Below are positions 49,006 through 57,285 of a DNA stretch of 64,000 nt, one piece after another. The stretch spans positions 124,001-188,000 of the forward strand of contig CAWFXW010000026.1 in the NCBI GenBank assembly GCA_963819785.1, in the 5' to 3' direction. The stretch is from Palsa-504 sp963819785 (GTDB lineage: Bacteria; Actinomycetota; Actinomycetes; Streptosporangiales; Streptosporangiaceae). The position numbers were made by a program, and so were the translations under genes. The notes under the pieces are model-generated. The model was given only the letters and a program-made list of their open reading frames with translations, did no database searches and was not told the origin of the DNA. The first letter of the stretch is position 1. Every line of letters starts with the position of its first letter.

Positions 49006-50337
49006 CTATCGTCGGCGCTTGGATAGACCGAGCCAGCTTAGAACGCGCAGCGGCCAGCCGGGGCCGCGTGCGAGCAAAGCCTCCTGCGCACCCGGCTCAT
49101 GCCTGGCGAACGACATCAGCATGCCCAGTGCGACCAGGGTACTCAGCAGTGACGACAGCCCGGCCGAGACCAGGGGCAGCGGCACGCCGGTGATGGGCAG
49201 GACGCCGATCACCGCGCCGATATTGACCACGGCCTGGATCACGATCCACGCGGTGATGCCGGTCGCGGCCAGGCGCGCGAACACGTCGGGCACGCGCCTG
49301 GCGATCCGGAGGCCGGCGAACGCCATCCCGCCGTACATGACGGCCACGCACAGCGTGCCGACCAGCCCGAGTTCCTCGCCGATGATGGCGAAGATGAAGT
49401 CGCTCGTGGATTCGGGAACGTAGCCCCACTTCTGCCGGCCAGCGCCGAGGCCTACGCCGAAGATGCCGCCCGAGCCGAGCGCGTACTTGCCCTGCGTGCT
49501 CTGCCAGTTGGCGCCGCTGTGGCCGCCCTGCTGGTCGAAGAACCCGAGCAGGCGGCCCAGACGGTATTTCGCCGACACGATCATGAGCACCATGGCCAGG
49601 GCCATCAAGATGAGCAGGCCGCCGAACACCCGCCCGGGTGTCCCGATGACCCACAGCAGCGCCAGGAAGATGACCAGCAGGATGAACGTGGTGCCCAGGT
49701 CGTCGCCGGTCATCACGAGCAGGCACAAGACCGCCGTGCCCGGCATGAGCGGAACGAGCATGTGCCGCCAGTCGGCCAGCTGGCCCAGCTTGTCCTTGCG
49801 GGCCAGCAGGTCGGCGCCCCACACCACCAGGGCCAGCTTGGCGATCTCGGAGGGCTGGATCTGCTGGCCGCCGAGGTTGATCCACCGTGCCGCGCCGTTC
49901 TGCGACACGCCGACGCCGTGGATCAAGGTGAGGCACAGCCCGACGATGGCCAGCGCGAGCAGCGGATAGGCGAAGGCGCGGAACAGCCGCGGCGACGAGC
50001 GGGCCGCGACCCACATCAGCGGCAGCCCGATGGCGGCGCCGAGCAGCTGCTTCTTGAAGTCGGAGTAGGGCGACAGCCCCGCGATCAGGTCGGTAACGGA
50101 CGCGGTGGACTCCACCATGACCAGGCCCAGCCCGAGCAGCAGGACCGTGAGGCCGAGGACCAGGTGGTAGGACGTCAGCGGCCGGTCGAGCAGCCCGCGC
50201 CAGACACCGATCCGGTCCCGCACGCCGTCCAGACGCCGCGGGCCGGGCCGGCCCGCCTCCGCTGTGCCCGGCGTCTCCGGCGCGCCCAGGTCCGGGTCGG
50301 CCAGGACGTCGGACCCGTCGGGCACCTGGAGATACAT
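49006..50337 (-). CDS. ftsW: Lipid II polymerase FtsW
   Basis: This roughly 443-residue multipass SEDS glycosyltransferase polymerises peptidoglycan at the septum with a partner class B PBP (PbpB here). About ten membrane helices are visible from residue 60 on. Typical motifs are GLGLVMVESTAS, YKQLLG-like FKKQLLGA, LNLGGQQIQPSEIAKLALV and GDDLGTTFILL. VPLPLVSAGLSSLL lies near the C-terminus. The ATG at 50337 (MYLQVPDGS) is preferred to a TTG at 50367. In most actinobacteria murD would follow on the upstream side, but here there is a large unrelated block. Confidence 0.93.
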   Translation of the reverse strand: MYLQVPDGSDVLADPDLGAPETPGTAEAGRPGPRRLDGVRDRIGVWRGLLDRPLTSYHLVLGLTVLLLGLGLVMVESTASVTDLIAGLSPYSDFKKQLLGAAIGLPLMWVAARSSPRLFRAFAYPLLALAIVGLCLTLIHGVGVSQNGAARWINLGGQQIQPSEIAKLALVVWGADLLARKDKLGQLADWRHMLVPLMPGTAVLCLLVMTGDDLGTTFILLVIFLALLWVIGTPGRVFGGLLILMALAMVLMIVSAKYRLGRLLGFFDQQGGHSGANWQSTQGKYALGSGGIFGVGLGAGRQKWGYVPESTSDFIFAIIGEELGLVGTLCVAVMYGGMAFAGLRIARRVPDVFARLAATGITAWIVIQAVVNIGAVIGVLPITGVPLPLVSAGLSSLLSTLVALGMLMSFARHEPGAQEALLARGPGWPLRVLSWLGLSKRRR

Positions 50338-50506
50338 GGTTCCAGTCTGTTCGCCGGGCCGCGCCAAGACCCGGACATCCGGCGCGTGTCGCCCGGGATT
50401 TCCGCTAGGCGCAGGTCCAGGTGCGGGCGCGGCCGATGCGTTGGAAATCGGGCCACGCCGGCCCGGCGCTGTGGACGGGGCCGGACTTCTGGCATCATGT
50501 GAACCG

Positions 50507-50689
50507 ATGAGCAGGCCAGATTCTTCGCGCTTCCCGGTGACGGTGACCCGGCTTCCCCTGACACGCTGCGAGATATGCGGGCGTACCCTGGCCTACCAGC
50601 CCGGCCAGGCCAGCGCCGTGCTGACCAAGCACTACCTCCGGATGCACCCGGAGGCCCTCAGCGAGGCGGCCGAGGCCACCGGCGCGTAG
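50507..50689 (+). CDS. Small C2H2-like zinc-knuckle protein
   Basis: This 60-residue protein starts at the ATG at 50507. It has CEICG near residue 22 and HYLRMHPEAL near 43-52, giving a Cys-x2-Cys ... His-x4-His pattern that suggests zinc binding. The rest is polar and Ala/Thr-rich. The stop is followed by a gap of 24 bases to the next gene on the same strand. I do not recognise a family; DNA or RNA binding is a guess only. Confidence 0.6.
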   Translation: MSRPDSSRFPVTVTRLPLTRCEICGRTLAYQPGQASAVLTKHYLRMHPEALSEAAEATGA

Positions 50690-50713
50690 GACCCATCCGA
50701 TGTAATCTGGGGC

Positions 50714-51223
50714 ATGGGCTTGGCCGCCTTGATCGCGTGGCTGCTCACCGCCAGCATCGGCGGCTACATGCTGCGAACCTGGGTCGCGCGCGGTGGCCTG
50801 CGCCGCCAGCGGGCGACCGGCGTGGGCGTGCCGCCCGGCGTGGTGTTCGGTCACGCCGGAGCCGCGCTGTCGGGGCTGGCGGTCTGGATCAGCTACCTGA
50901 GCAGCGGCTGGCACCCGCTGGCCTGGATCGGCGTGACCCTGGTCTGCGCCGCCATCTGCCTGGGCATCTGCACGGTCACGCTCTGGACGCCCTATCCGGT
51001 GCTTCGCCAGCCGGACGCCGGCCGGGAGGACCTGGAGCGGTCCGATGAGCATCATGACGTATTCACCGTCACCGACGAGATGATCGCCAGCCTGCTCGCC
51101 GAGCCGGTCCCGGTCCGGCGGCGCCGGGTCCACCTGCTGCCGCTGATCCCGCTGGTGCACGGCTTCGGCGCTTTGGCCACGTTCATGCTCAGCGTGACGG
51201 CCGCGCTGCTGCCTGTGCGCTAA
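50714..51223 (+). CDS. Four-helix membrane protein, unknown function
   Basis: This 169-residue protein has membrane segments at about 3-20, 43-62, 68-90 and 145-166. A cytoplasmic loop of about 45 residues contains a polar acidic stretch and VTDEMIASLLAEPVP. I do not recognise a functional family. It is followed by the PIG-L gene after about 48 bases on the same strand, and lies in the block that separates ftsW from mraY. Confidence 0.7.
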   Translation: MGLAALIAWLLTASIGGYMLRTWVARGGLRRQRATGVGVPPGVVFGHAGAALSGLAVWISYLSSGWHPLAWIGVTLVCAAICLGICTVTLWTPYPVLRQPDAGREDLERSDEHHDVFTVTDEMIASLLAEPVPVRRRRVHLLPLIPLVHGFGALATFMLSVTAALLPVR

Positions 51224-51270
51224 GCCGCCCCGATTGGGCATCGGGCCCGCTGGTCAGGCACGCTGGAGGC

Positions 51271-52125
51271 ATGGCAGAGACGCTGACAATGATGGCGGTA
51301 CACGCCCATCCCGACGACGAGGCATCGAGCACCGGCGGGGTGCTGGCCGCTTACGCCGCCCAGGGCATCCGCACGGTGGTCGTGACGTGCACGAACGGGG
51401 AATTCGGCGACGCGCAGGGCGGCGTCAAGCCGGGGCAGGACGGGCACGACACGCAGGATGTGGCCCGCCTGCGCCTGGCCGAGCTGCGCGAGTCCTGCGC
51501 GATCCTCGGGGTCACGGACCTGGAACTGCTCGGCTACCACGACTCGGGCATGCCCGACTGGGACTACAAGGACCGGCCCGACGCCTTCTGCAACATCCCG
51601 CAGGCAGACGTGGCGCGGAGGATCTCCGGCCTGATCGAGCGGTACCGGCCGCAGGTCCTGATCACCTACGACGATCAGGGCGCGTACCAGCATCCCGATC
51701 ACGTACACGCGAGCCGCTGCGCGCAGGCGGCCTTCGCGGACACCGGCATCCCGGCCAAGCTGTACCTCAGCGCCATGCGCGGCAGCGACTGGCGCAAGGT
51801 CTGGGAGGCGCTGCGCGACCTGGGCATGGAGGTCCCGGACTTCGAGAACCGCGATCCGGAGCTGATCCGGCGCGGCCAGGAGTCTGAGGCGCGCATCACC
51901 ACCACTATCGACATCCGGCCGGTGCTGTCCCGCAAGCGCGACGCGCTGTTCGCGCACGGCAGCCAGATCAACGACTCGTGGTTCAGCAAGCTGCCACCCG
52001 AGGTCGCCGAGGCCACCTTCGGCCGGGAGAGCTTCATCCGGGTCAGCGACACGACCGGCGCGCCGGTGCCCGAGGACGACCTGTTCGCCGGCCTGCGCCC
52101 GTCTCCTAACGGGACTGGGCGATGA
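51271..52125 (+). CDS. PIG-L/LmbE family deacetylase (mycothiol-type)
   Basis: This 284-residue protein has the zinc-dependent N-acetyl-glucosamine deacetylase signature. It shows AVHAHPDDEAS near residues 9-18 and QHPDHVHA near 148. These are the His/Asp ligands and catalytic Asp of the family that includes MshB, Mca and LmbE. The exact substrate is not decided: mycothiol-related GlcNAc-Ins or a conjugate is plausible in an actinobacterium. An RBS GGAGG lies just before the ATG. The stop overlaps the next gene (ATGA), so it is coupled to the DUF2236 oxygenase gene. Confidence 0.9.
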   Translation: MAETLTMMAVHAHPDDEASSTGGVLAAYAAQGIRTVVVTCTNGEFGDAQGGVKPGQDGHDTQDVARLRLAELRESCAILGVTDLELLGYHDSGMPDWDYKDRPDAFCNIPQADVARRISGLIERYRPQVLITYDDQGAYQHPDHVHASRCAQAAFADTGIPAKLYLSAMRGSDWRKVWEALRDLGMEVPDFENRDPELIRRGQESEARITTTIDIRPVLSRKRDALFAHGSQINDSWFSKLPPEVAEATFGRESFIRVSDTTGAPVPEDDLFAGLRPSPNGTGR

Positions 52126-53102
52126 GCAGCGAGCCGTACGCGGCCGCGGTGGGACTGGTCGAGCGGTACGCCGCCGCCCTGGTGTCCGGGGTGCCGGACC
52201 GGCCCGAGGACGACGGGTTCTTCGGGCCGGCCAGCGTGACCTGGCGGCTGGCCGCCGACCTGTCCGGCCCGGTGGCGGGCCTGCGGTCGGTGCTGATCCA
52301 GGCCCTGCACCCGCTGGCCATGGCCGGCGTGGACCAGCACAGCGACTGGCGGCACGACCCGGTCGGCAGGCTGGCCGCCACGTCGGCGTACGTCGCGACC
52401 ATCACCTACGGCGACCGGGCCAGCGCGAGCAAGGCCGCCGGGCGGGTCCGGGCCATTCACGAACACGTCCGGGGCACGGACACCGTGACCGGCCGCCCCT
52501 ACGCCGCCGGGGACCCCGCGCTGCTGCTGTGGGTGCATGCGGCGCTTGTCGATTCCGCGCTCGAGGCGGCCCGGCTGTTCGGTACGCCGCTCGCGATGAC
52601 GGACGCCGACACCTACCTGGCCGAGATGGCCGTCTCGGCCGAGCTGCTCGGGGTCCCGCGCGAGATGATCCCGGACCGGGTGAGTGCCCTGCAGGAGTAC
52701 CTGGACGGCGTCCGGCCCGAGCTGAGGTGCACGCCGGCGGCCGCGGAATCCATGGGCTACATGCTGGACCCGGAGGGCATGGGCGAGGAGATCGCCGAGC
52801 TCTGGCAGGACCTGCGGGACGCGGCGCTGGTCGCGCTGCCCGGCTGGGCCCGGGACCTGTACGGCTATCCGGACCCGCCGCCGCTGACCTCCGAGCGCCG
52901 GACCGAGATCCGCCAGACCCTCGGCGTGTTCGACGCGGTGTTCACCGCCGAGCCCGGAGTGCTCGAGGCGCGGCAGCAGCTCACTTTGCGGATCCGAAGC
53001 GCCGCAGGCTCGGGGGGGCACGGGGGGGTCGTGTCTTCCCCGGGGGGTCCGGGGGGACGGGTTCCCCCGGAGAAAAAAAGCAGCAGGGCGGCACGGGGTT
53101 GA
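52122..53102 (+). CDS. DUF2236 oxygenase (MpaB/rubber oxygenase-like)
   Basis: This 326-residue protein has the DUF2236 core with QALHPLAMAGVDQHSDW and GRLAATSAYVATITYGD, plus LLWVHAALVDSALEAAR. These are the His-rich helices that bind haem b in latex-clearing and MpaB-like proteins. The natural substrate is unknown. The last 20 residues are replaced by a Gly/Pro-rich tail (GSGGHGGVVSSPGGPGG) encoded by a G7 hairpin repeat. The start overlaps the deacetylase stop, and the end overlaps the ABC1 kinase start at TTGA. Confidence 0.88.
   Translation: MSSEPYAAAVGLVERYAAALVSGVPDRPEDDGFFGPASVTWRLAADLSGPVAGLRSVLIQALHPLAMAGVDQHSDWRHDPVGRLAATSAYVATITYGDRASASKAAGRVRAIHEHVRGTDTVTGRPYAAGDPALLLWVHAALVDSALEAARLFGTPLAMTDADTYLAEMAVSAELLGVPREMIPDRVSALQEYLDGVRPELRCTPAAAESMGYMLDPEGMGEEIAELWQDLRDAALVALPGWARDLYGYPDPPPLTSERRTEIRQTLGVFDAVFTAEPGVLEARQQLTLRIRSAAGSGGHGGVVSSPGGPGGRVPPEKKSSRAARG
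53006..53070 (+). repeat. G7-N3-G7-TCGT hairpin repeat, copy B
   Basis: GGCTC-G7-CAC-G7-TCGT followed by a second G-rich inverted arrangement (CCCCGG...CCGG) makes a larger palindromic structure than copies A and C. It encodes the Gly-rich tail of the DUF2236 protein. The first 26 bases match copy A in 25 positions. Confidence 0.75.
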
Positions 53103-54634
53103 GGCGACGGGGAGCGAAGCTGGCCGTAGTCTCGGCGGCCAGCGGGGCATCGATCGCGGCGCTGGCGGTGCTGGGACGGCGCCGCAGGCGGGGTGGCAGG
53201 AGCCTGCGCGTGGAGCGCGGGCTGACGGCGTTGCGGCTGGCCGCGCGGGGCGGAGCGCGGTACGCGAGCAACGCGCCGCGGCTGTTCGCCAGCGCGGGTG
53301 AGCACCGGCAGCAACTGCGGAACGACCTGGCCCTGCAGACGGCCGAGGACGTCGCCGCGACCCTGGGCACGATGAAGGGCGTGCTGATGAAGCTCGGCCA
53401 GATGGCCAGCTACGTCGACGACGGCCTGTCGCCGACGGCCCGCCGCACGCTGCGCCGGCTGCAGGACAGCGTGCCGCCGATGAGCGCCGGGCTGGCCGCG
53501 CAGGTGGTCACCGAAGAGCTGGGCTCGCCGCCGGAACGGGCGTTCGCCACCTGGGATCCCGAACCGATCGCGGCCGCCTCGATCGGGCAGGTGCACCGGG
53601 CGATCACCCACGACGGCCGCGCCGTCGCGGTGAAGGTCCAGTACCCGGGCATCGCCGAGACCATCGCGGCCGACCTGGGGAACGTCGCGCTGCTGCGCCG
53701 GATGCTGAAGATCACCGCGCCGAGTCAGGACGTCGACGCACTGCTCGCGGAGCTACGGGAACGGATCACCGAGGAACTCGACTACCGCCGTGAAGCCCGC
53801 AACCAGCAGCTGTTCGCCGACTACTACGAGGGCCACCCCACCATCTCCGTCCCGCGGATCGTGCCCGAGCTGTCCACCCGCCGGCTGGTGACCAGCGAAC
53901 TCGCCGACGGGGCCAGGTTCGCCGAGCTGGCCGGCTGGTCGCAGGCCGAGCGGGACCTGGCCGCCGAGACGATCTACCGGTTCGTGTTCCGCAGCCTGTA
54001 CGAGGCGCACGCGTTCAACGGCGACCCGCACCCGGGCAACTACCTGTTCCGCAGCGGCGGGCGGGTCACCTTCCTGGACTTCGGCCTGGTCAAGCGCTTC
54101 ACGGCCGAGGAGATGCAGCCGCTGGCGGCGATGGTCAAGCACCTGTGCGTGGACAACGATCCCGAGGGGTTCCGCCGGGCCATGGTGCAGGCCGGCTTCC
54201 TGATCCCGGACGCGCCGGTGTCCACGCCGCTGGTGGTGAAGCATATGGCGGTGTTCTACGACACCGTCCGGGAGCGCGGTCCGCGGACCATGACCGGCGA
54301 GTACGCCTCCGCGGTGACCCGGACGTTCTTCGACTTCCGCAGCCCTCTGGCCGCGTACGCCCGGATCCCGCGCTCCTACGTCATCCTGCAGCGGATCAAC
54401 CTCGGCCTGTTCGCCCTCCTCGGCGAGCTGCACGCGACCGCCGACTGGCGCGGCATCGCCGAGGAGATCTGGCCGTTCTTCCAGGGCCCGCCGTGCACCC
54501 CCATGGGGGCCGCCGAGGCCGCGTGGCGGTCACGGAGGCCGGCGGGCATGAACCCCGTTACCGCGGGCCAGGGAGGAACGGGAAAGCCGGGGACAGGTCG
54601 AACGGCCGCAGGTACTGCGCCGGGGTGTAGCTGA
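53099..54634 (+). CDS. ABC1/UbiB family atypical protein kinase
   Basis: The TTG at 53099 overlaps the TGA of the preceding gene, giving about 511 residues. Family motifs: KLGQ near residue 97, the Ala-rich loop AAASIGQVH near 159, VAVKVQYPG, DPHPGN and DFG. ABC1/UbiB ATPases support lipid or quinone metabolism in many organisms. The start codon is not certain. Its last about 77 bases overlap the convergent alpha/beta hydrolase gene, so the C-terminal Gly/Arg tail may be read-through coding. Confidence 0.85.
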   Translation: MRRRGAKLAVVSAASGASIAALAVLGRRRRRGGRSLRVERGLTALRLAARGGARYASNAPRLFASAGEHRQQLRNDLALQTAEDVAATLGTMKGVLMKLGQMASYVDDGLSPTARRTLRRLQDSVPPMSAGLAAQVVTEELGSPPERAFATWDPEPIAAASIGQVHRAITHDGRAVAVKVQYPGIAETIAADLGNVALLRRMLKITAPSQDVDALLAELRERITEELDYRREARNQQLFADYYEGHPTISVPRIVPELSTRRLVTSELADGARFAELAGWSQAERDLAAETIYRFVFRSLYEAHAFNGDPHPGNYLFRSGGRVTFLDFGLVKRFTAEEMQPLAAMVKHLCVDNDPEGFRRAMVQAGFLIPDAPVSTPLVVKHMAVFYDTVRERGPRTMTGEYASAVTRTFFDFRSPLAAYARIPRSYVILQRINLGLFALLGELHATADWRGIAEEIWPFFQGPPCTPMGAAEAAWRSRRPAGMNPVTAGQGGTGKPGTGRTAAGTAPGCS

Positions 54635-56018
54635 TAAAGGCGGCCGGGGTCGCGACGAGCTTGCCGGTGCTGGGGCTGGTGAAGACGTTGAGGCTGGCGC
54701 CGAGGTCTGCCGCTTCCTGGTTCAGCACGGCCGGGGCCGGGACGTTCCACTGCCCGGTGGCCAGGCGGTTCAGCAGCGTCTGGAGCGCGGTGAGGGTCTC
54801 GGCCGGGGTGAACGTGCAGTGCCCGGCGCGGTTCACGAAGATCTGCCGGAGCAGGTTCCCGTGGCCGGCGCGGTCGACGATGCTGCTGTAGGCCTGCTCG
54901 TTCTCCGGCACGACCAGGCCGTCGCCCGTGGTGTGCATGGACAGGACCGGGACGGAGATGTGACCGTTGAAGGCGATGTTCTTGGCCAGGTAGATCACGG
55001 CGAACGGGTTGGCGTTGATCCGCGGGGCGCTGTTCAGCGTCCGCAGGTCCCTGGTCAGGTTGAGCCCGGCGGCCTGGTAGAGCGCCGTCACCTCGTTCAG
55101 GTCGACCGACTTGGCCAGGTCGCTGACGTAGTTCACGCCGACGTTCCACGACGGGTTACCGCCCGCCCGGGCCTCAAGCTCGGCGCGGAAGGCCAGGACG
55201 AACGGGAAGGTGACCTGGGTGTCCCACAGGAACTGGTTCTGCTCCTGGGCGGCGTAGTCGGTGGCCGCGGGGTCGGGCGAGAGCGGGGTGAACCAGCCGG
55301 GCGTGTCGCCGAGCGCGGCGACCAGGGCCAGGCGGGCCCGGCCCTGCGGGGTCGCCTGCGCCGCGGCCACGGCCGCCTCGCCGGCGGCCAGGTTGGCCGA
55401 GGGGTTCTTGATGTTGACGACCTGGATATTCGGGTCGATGAGCTGCTGGAACGCGAACGCCGCGTCGAGGGCGGTGTTCCAGGTCGCCACGCCGCCGGAC
55501 AGCACGCCGCACATCGGCAGCGCGGCGTTGAACAGGTGCGGGTAGTCCTGGATCAGCCCGGCGGTGATGATGCCGCCCAGCGAGTGGCCCCACGCGATCG
55601 TGGTCCGCGGCTTGCCGAAGGCCCGGTCGAAGGCGCCCAGCGTGTTGACCTGGTCCGGCAGCGCCTGCTGGATGGCCCAGCCGGTGGTGGCGTAGGACGA
55701 CCCGGCCAGGGCGTAGCCGTTGCCGAGCAGGGCAGCGCCGGTGAGCGGGTCGCCGACGTCCTGGGCCGGGTTCTTGCTGCCGGGCGTGACGTAGCCGTGG
55801 CTGTAGAGCAGCAGCGTCCCGTTCCAGGTGCCGGACGGGCACTGGATCAGGTACGTCGCGCCGTCGTCGAGCGGTCCGGTCGTGGTGGTCACCGCGCCGG
55901 TTCCGCCGCAGGCCGAGGCCGGCCCGGCGGCGGACGCGGCCGTCGATCCTGCCGTGAGCCCGCCGACCACCAGTGCGGCGGCGAGCGCCGCCCCGGCCAG
56001 TTTCCTTGTCCGCACCAT
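54558..56018 (-). CDS. Secreted alpha/beta hydrolase
   Basis: This 486-residue protein has a signal peptide (basic start, hydrophobic 8-27, AxA near 30) and an alpha/beta-hydrolase fold. The nucleophile elbow GHSLGG is near residue 145, the acid TTGDGLV near 372 and the His in AGHCTF near 400. Substrate is unknown; esterase or peptidase is possible. Between its start and the MarR gene are 122 bases with CGCT-AACT-AGCG at 56066-56077. It is opposite in orientation to most of the block. Confidence 0.9.
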   Translation of the reverse strand: MVRTRKLAGAALAAALVVGGLTAGSTAASAAGPASACGGTGAVTTTTGPLDDGATYLIQCPSGTWNGTLLLYSHGYVTPGSKNPAQDVGDPLTGAALLGNGYALAGSSYATTGWAIQQALPDQVNTLGAFDRAFGKPRTTIAWGHSLGGIITAGLIQDYPHLFNAALPMCGVLSGGVATWNTALDAAFAFQQLIDPNIQVVNIKNPSANLAAGEAAVAAAQATPQGRARLALVAALGDTPGWFTPLSPDPAATDYAAQEQNQFLWDTQVTFPFVLAFRAELEARAGGNPSWNVGVNYVSDLAKSVDLNEVTALYQAAGLNLTRDLRTLNSAPRINANPFAVIYLAKNIAFNGHISVPVLSMHTTGDGLVVPENEQAYSSIVDRAGHGNLLRQIFVNRAGHCTFTPAETLTALQTLLNRLATGQWNVPAPAVLNQEAADLGASLNVFTSPSTGKLVATPAAFISYTPAQYLRPFDLSPAFPFLPGPR

Positions 56019-56140
56019 GAACCCACGCTCCCGCTCAGTGATCCCCAGGACGGGACGTAACTTACCGCTAACTAGCGTTTACCGGTAGAAGACGCCACAA
56101 GTTGGCCGGATTGAGACGCCGGATTGAGACGGACGCCTGG

Positions 56141-56650
56141 CTAGTAGGAGCCGAACCAGCCGGGGACGTCGAGGCGGAACGTGTCGCCGGGGACCATGGC
56201 GCGCAGGTCGGCCTCCAGCGCGGACAGGCGGGCCGGGCCCAGGGCGCCGGCCCACCGGGAGCGGATGTCGTCGAAGATCATCGCGGACATGACCAGTGCC
56301 TCCAGGCCGCGCGGGGTGATGCGAACCAGCTTGCGGCGCCGGTCCTGATCGTCACCGGCCCGTTGCACGTAGCCAAGTTCCTCGAGCCGGTCGATTGTCT
56401 TGCCCGCGGCCTGCTTGGAGATGCCCAGCCGGCGGCCGGCCTCGGTGGCGGTGGCCCCTTGCATGCCGATGGCCTGCAGCGCGAAGCCGTGCGCGGGGCG
56501 CAGGTCCGGGTGGCCGCGGCGGGCCAGCTCGGCGTGCAGTTCGTCGACGATCGAGCGGAATCCGCCGAACAGCAGCAGAGGCAGCTCGAAGCCGTAAGTG
56601 ACCGGTGGCCCGGCTTCGCTTGAGGTGTAATTGTTTGACACGATCGACAA
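56141..56650 (-). CDS. MarR family transcriptional regulator
   Basis: This 169-residue winged-helix protein has the recognition region ATATEAGRRLGISKQAAGKTIDRLEELGYVQR and a wing DQDRRRKLVRITPRGLEAL. It is divergent from a carboxymuconolactone decarboxylase-like gene across a 56-base gap with a perfect 19-bp palindrome, so it very likely binds there and controls both genes. The ligand is unknown; redox or aromatic signals are plausible for the partner. Confidence 0.92.
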   Translation of the reverse strand: MSIVSNNYTSSEAGPPVTYGFELPLLLFGGFRSIVDELHAELARRGHPDLRPAHGFALQAIGMQGATATEAGRRLGISKQAAGKTIDRLEELGYVQRAGDDQDRRRKLVRITPRGLEALVMSAMIFDDIRSRWAGALGPARLSALEADLRAMVPGDTFRLDVPGWFGSY

Positions 56651-56706
56651 CCTTGTTTACTGTTTTAGACAACCTAGTTGTCTATCTTATGTGAGGAGCG
56701 GACATC
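56644..56706. promoter_or_regulatory. Divergent MarR/AhpD-like operator region
   Basis: TAGACAACCTAGTTGTCTA (56666-56684) is a perfect palindrome with 8-base arms and a 3-base spacer. A second imperfect half-site (GACAACCTTGTTTA) lies at 56645-56658. Both sit between the MarR start and the AhpD-like start. Two sites in a 56-base gap would let the regulator repress both promoters. Confidence 0.8.
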
Positions 56707-57285
56707 GTGTCCCGGTTCCCCGAGTACACCATCGAATCGGCCCCGGCTGCTTCGCGACGGTTCATGGTCGCGACCCAGAACCACCTCGGCTACCTCCCGG
56801 CCGCCACCGCCCGGTGGGCGGCCTCACCGCACCTGCTTGAGGCGTTCGGGCGGGTGCTGGCGATCTTCGAGAGCGCCACGCTGGACCCGGTGGCCCGCGA
56901 GGTGGTGGTGATGACCCTCGCCACGCGGAACGGCTGTCACATCTGCGTGGCTATGCACACCGCCCGGCTGACCGAGCTGGACGCGTCACCCGATGCGATC
57001 GCGGCGCTGCGGGACGCCGCGGTGCTGGCCGATCCGCGCCTGGACGCGCTCCGGGTGTTCACGCTGCGGGTCCTGGACCGGGCGGGCGACGTCGGCGACG
57101 ACGCGTTGGCAGCCTTCCTGGCCAGCGGCTACACCCGGCAGAACGCCCTCGAAGTGGTGCTCGGCATCGGCACCTACACGATGTCGACGCTGGCCAACCG
57201 GCTCATCGACGCGCCCCTGGACGACCAGCTCAGCGCGTTCGCCTGGCACACCGCGGCGGGGTTAGCCGACGTAGAAGATGCCTAG
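56707..57285 (+). CDS. Carboxymuconolactone decarboxylase/AhpD-like peroxidase-type protein
   Basis: This 192-residue protein has the AhpD-type active site CHICVAMH near residue 77 (CxxC plus downstream His), with an EVVVMTLATRNG lead-in. AhpD-like proteins act in peroxide reduction or disulfide chemistry; lactone decarboxylation is the alternative. A GAGGAG site precedes the GTG start. The partner MarR gene and operator suggest redox or aromatic stress induction. Its 3' end overlaps the mraY stop by 24 bases. Confidence 0.88.
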   Translation: MSRFPEYTIESAPAASRRFMVATQNHLGYLPAATARWAASPHLLEAFGRVLAIFESATLDPVAREVVVMTLATRNGCHICVAMHTARLTELDASPDAIAALRDAAVLADPRLDALRVFTLRVLDRAGDVGDDALAAFLASGYTRQNALEVVLGIGTYTMSTLANRLIDAPLDDQLSAFAWHTAAGLADVEDA

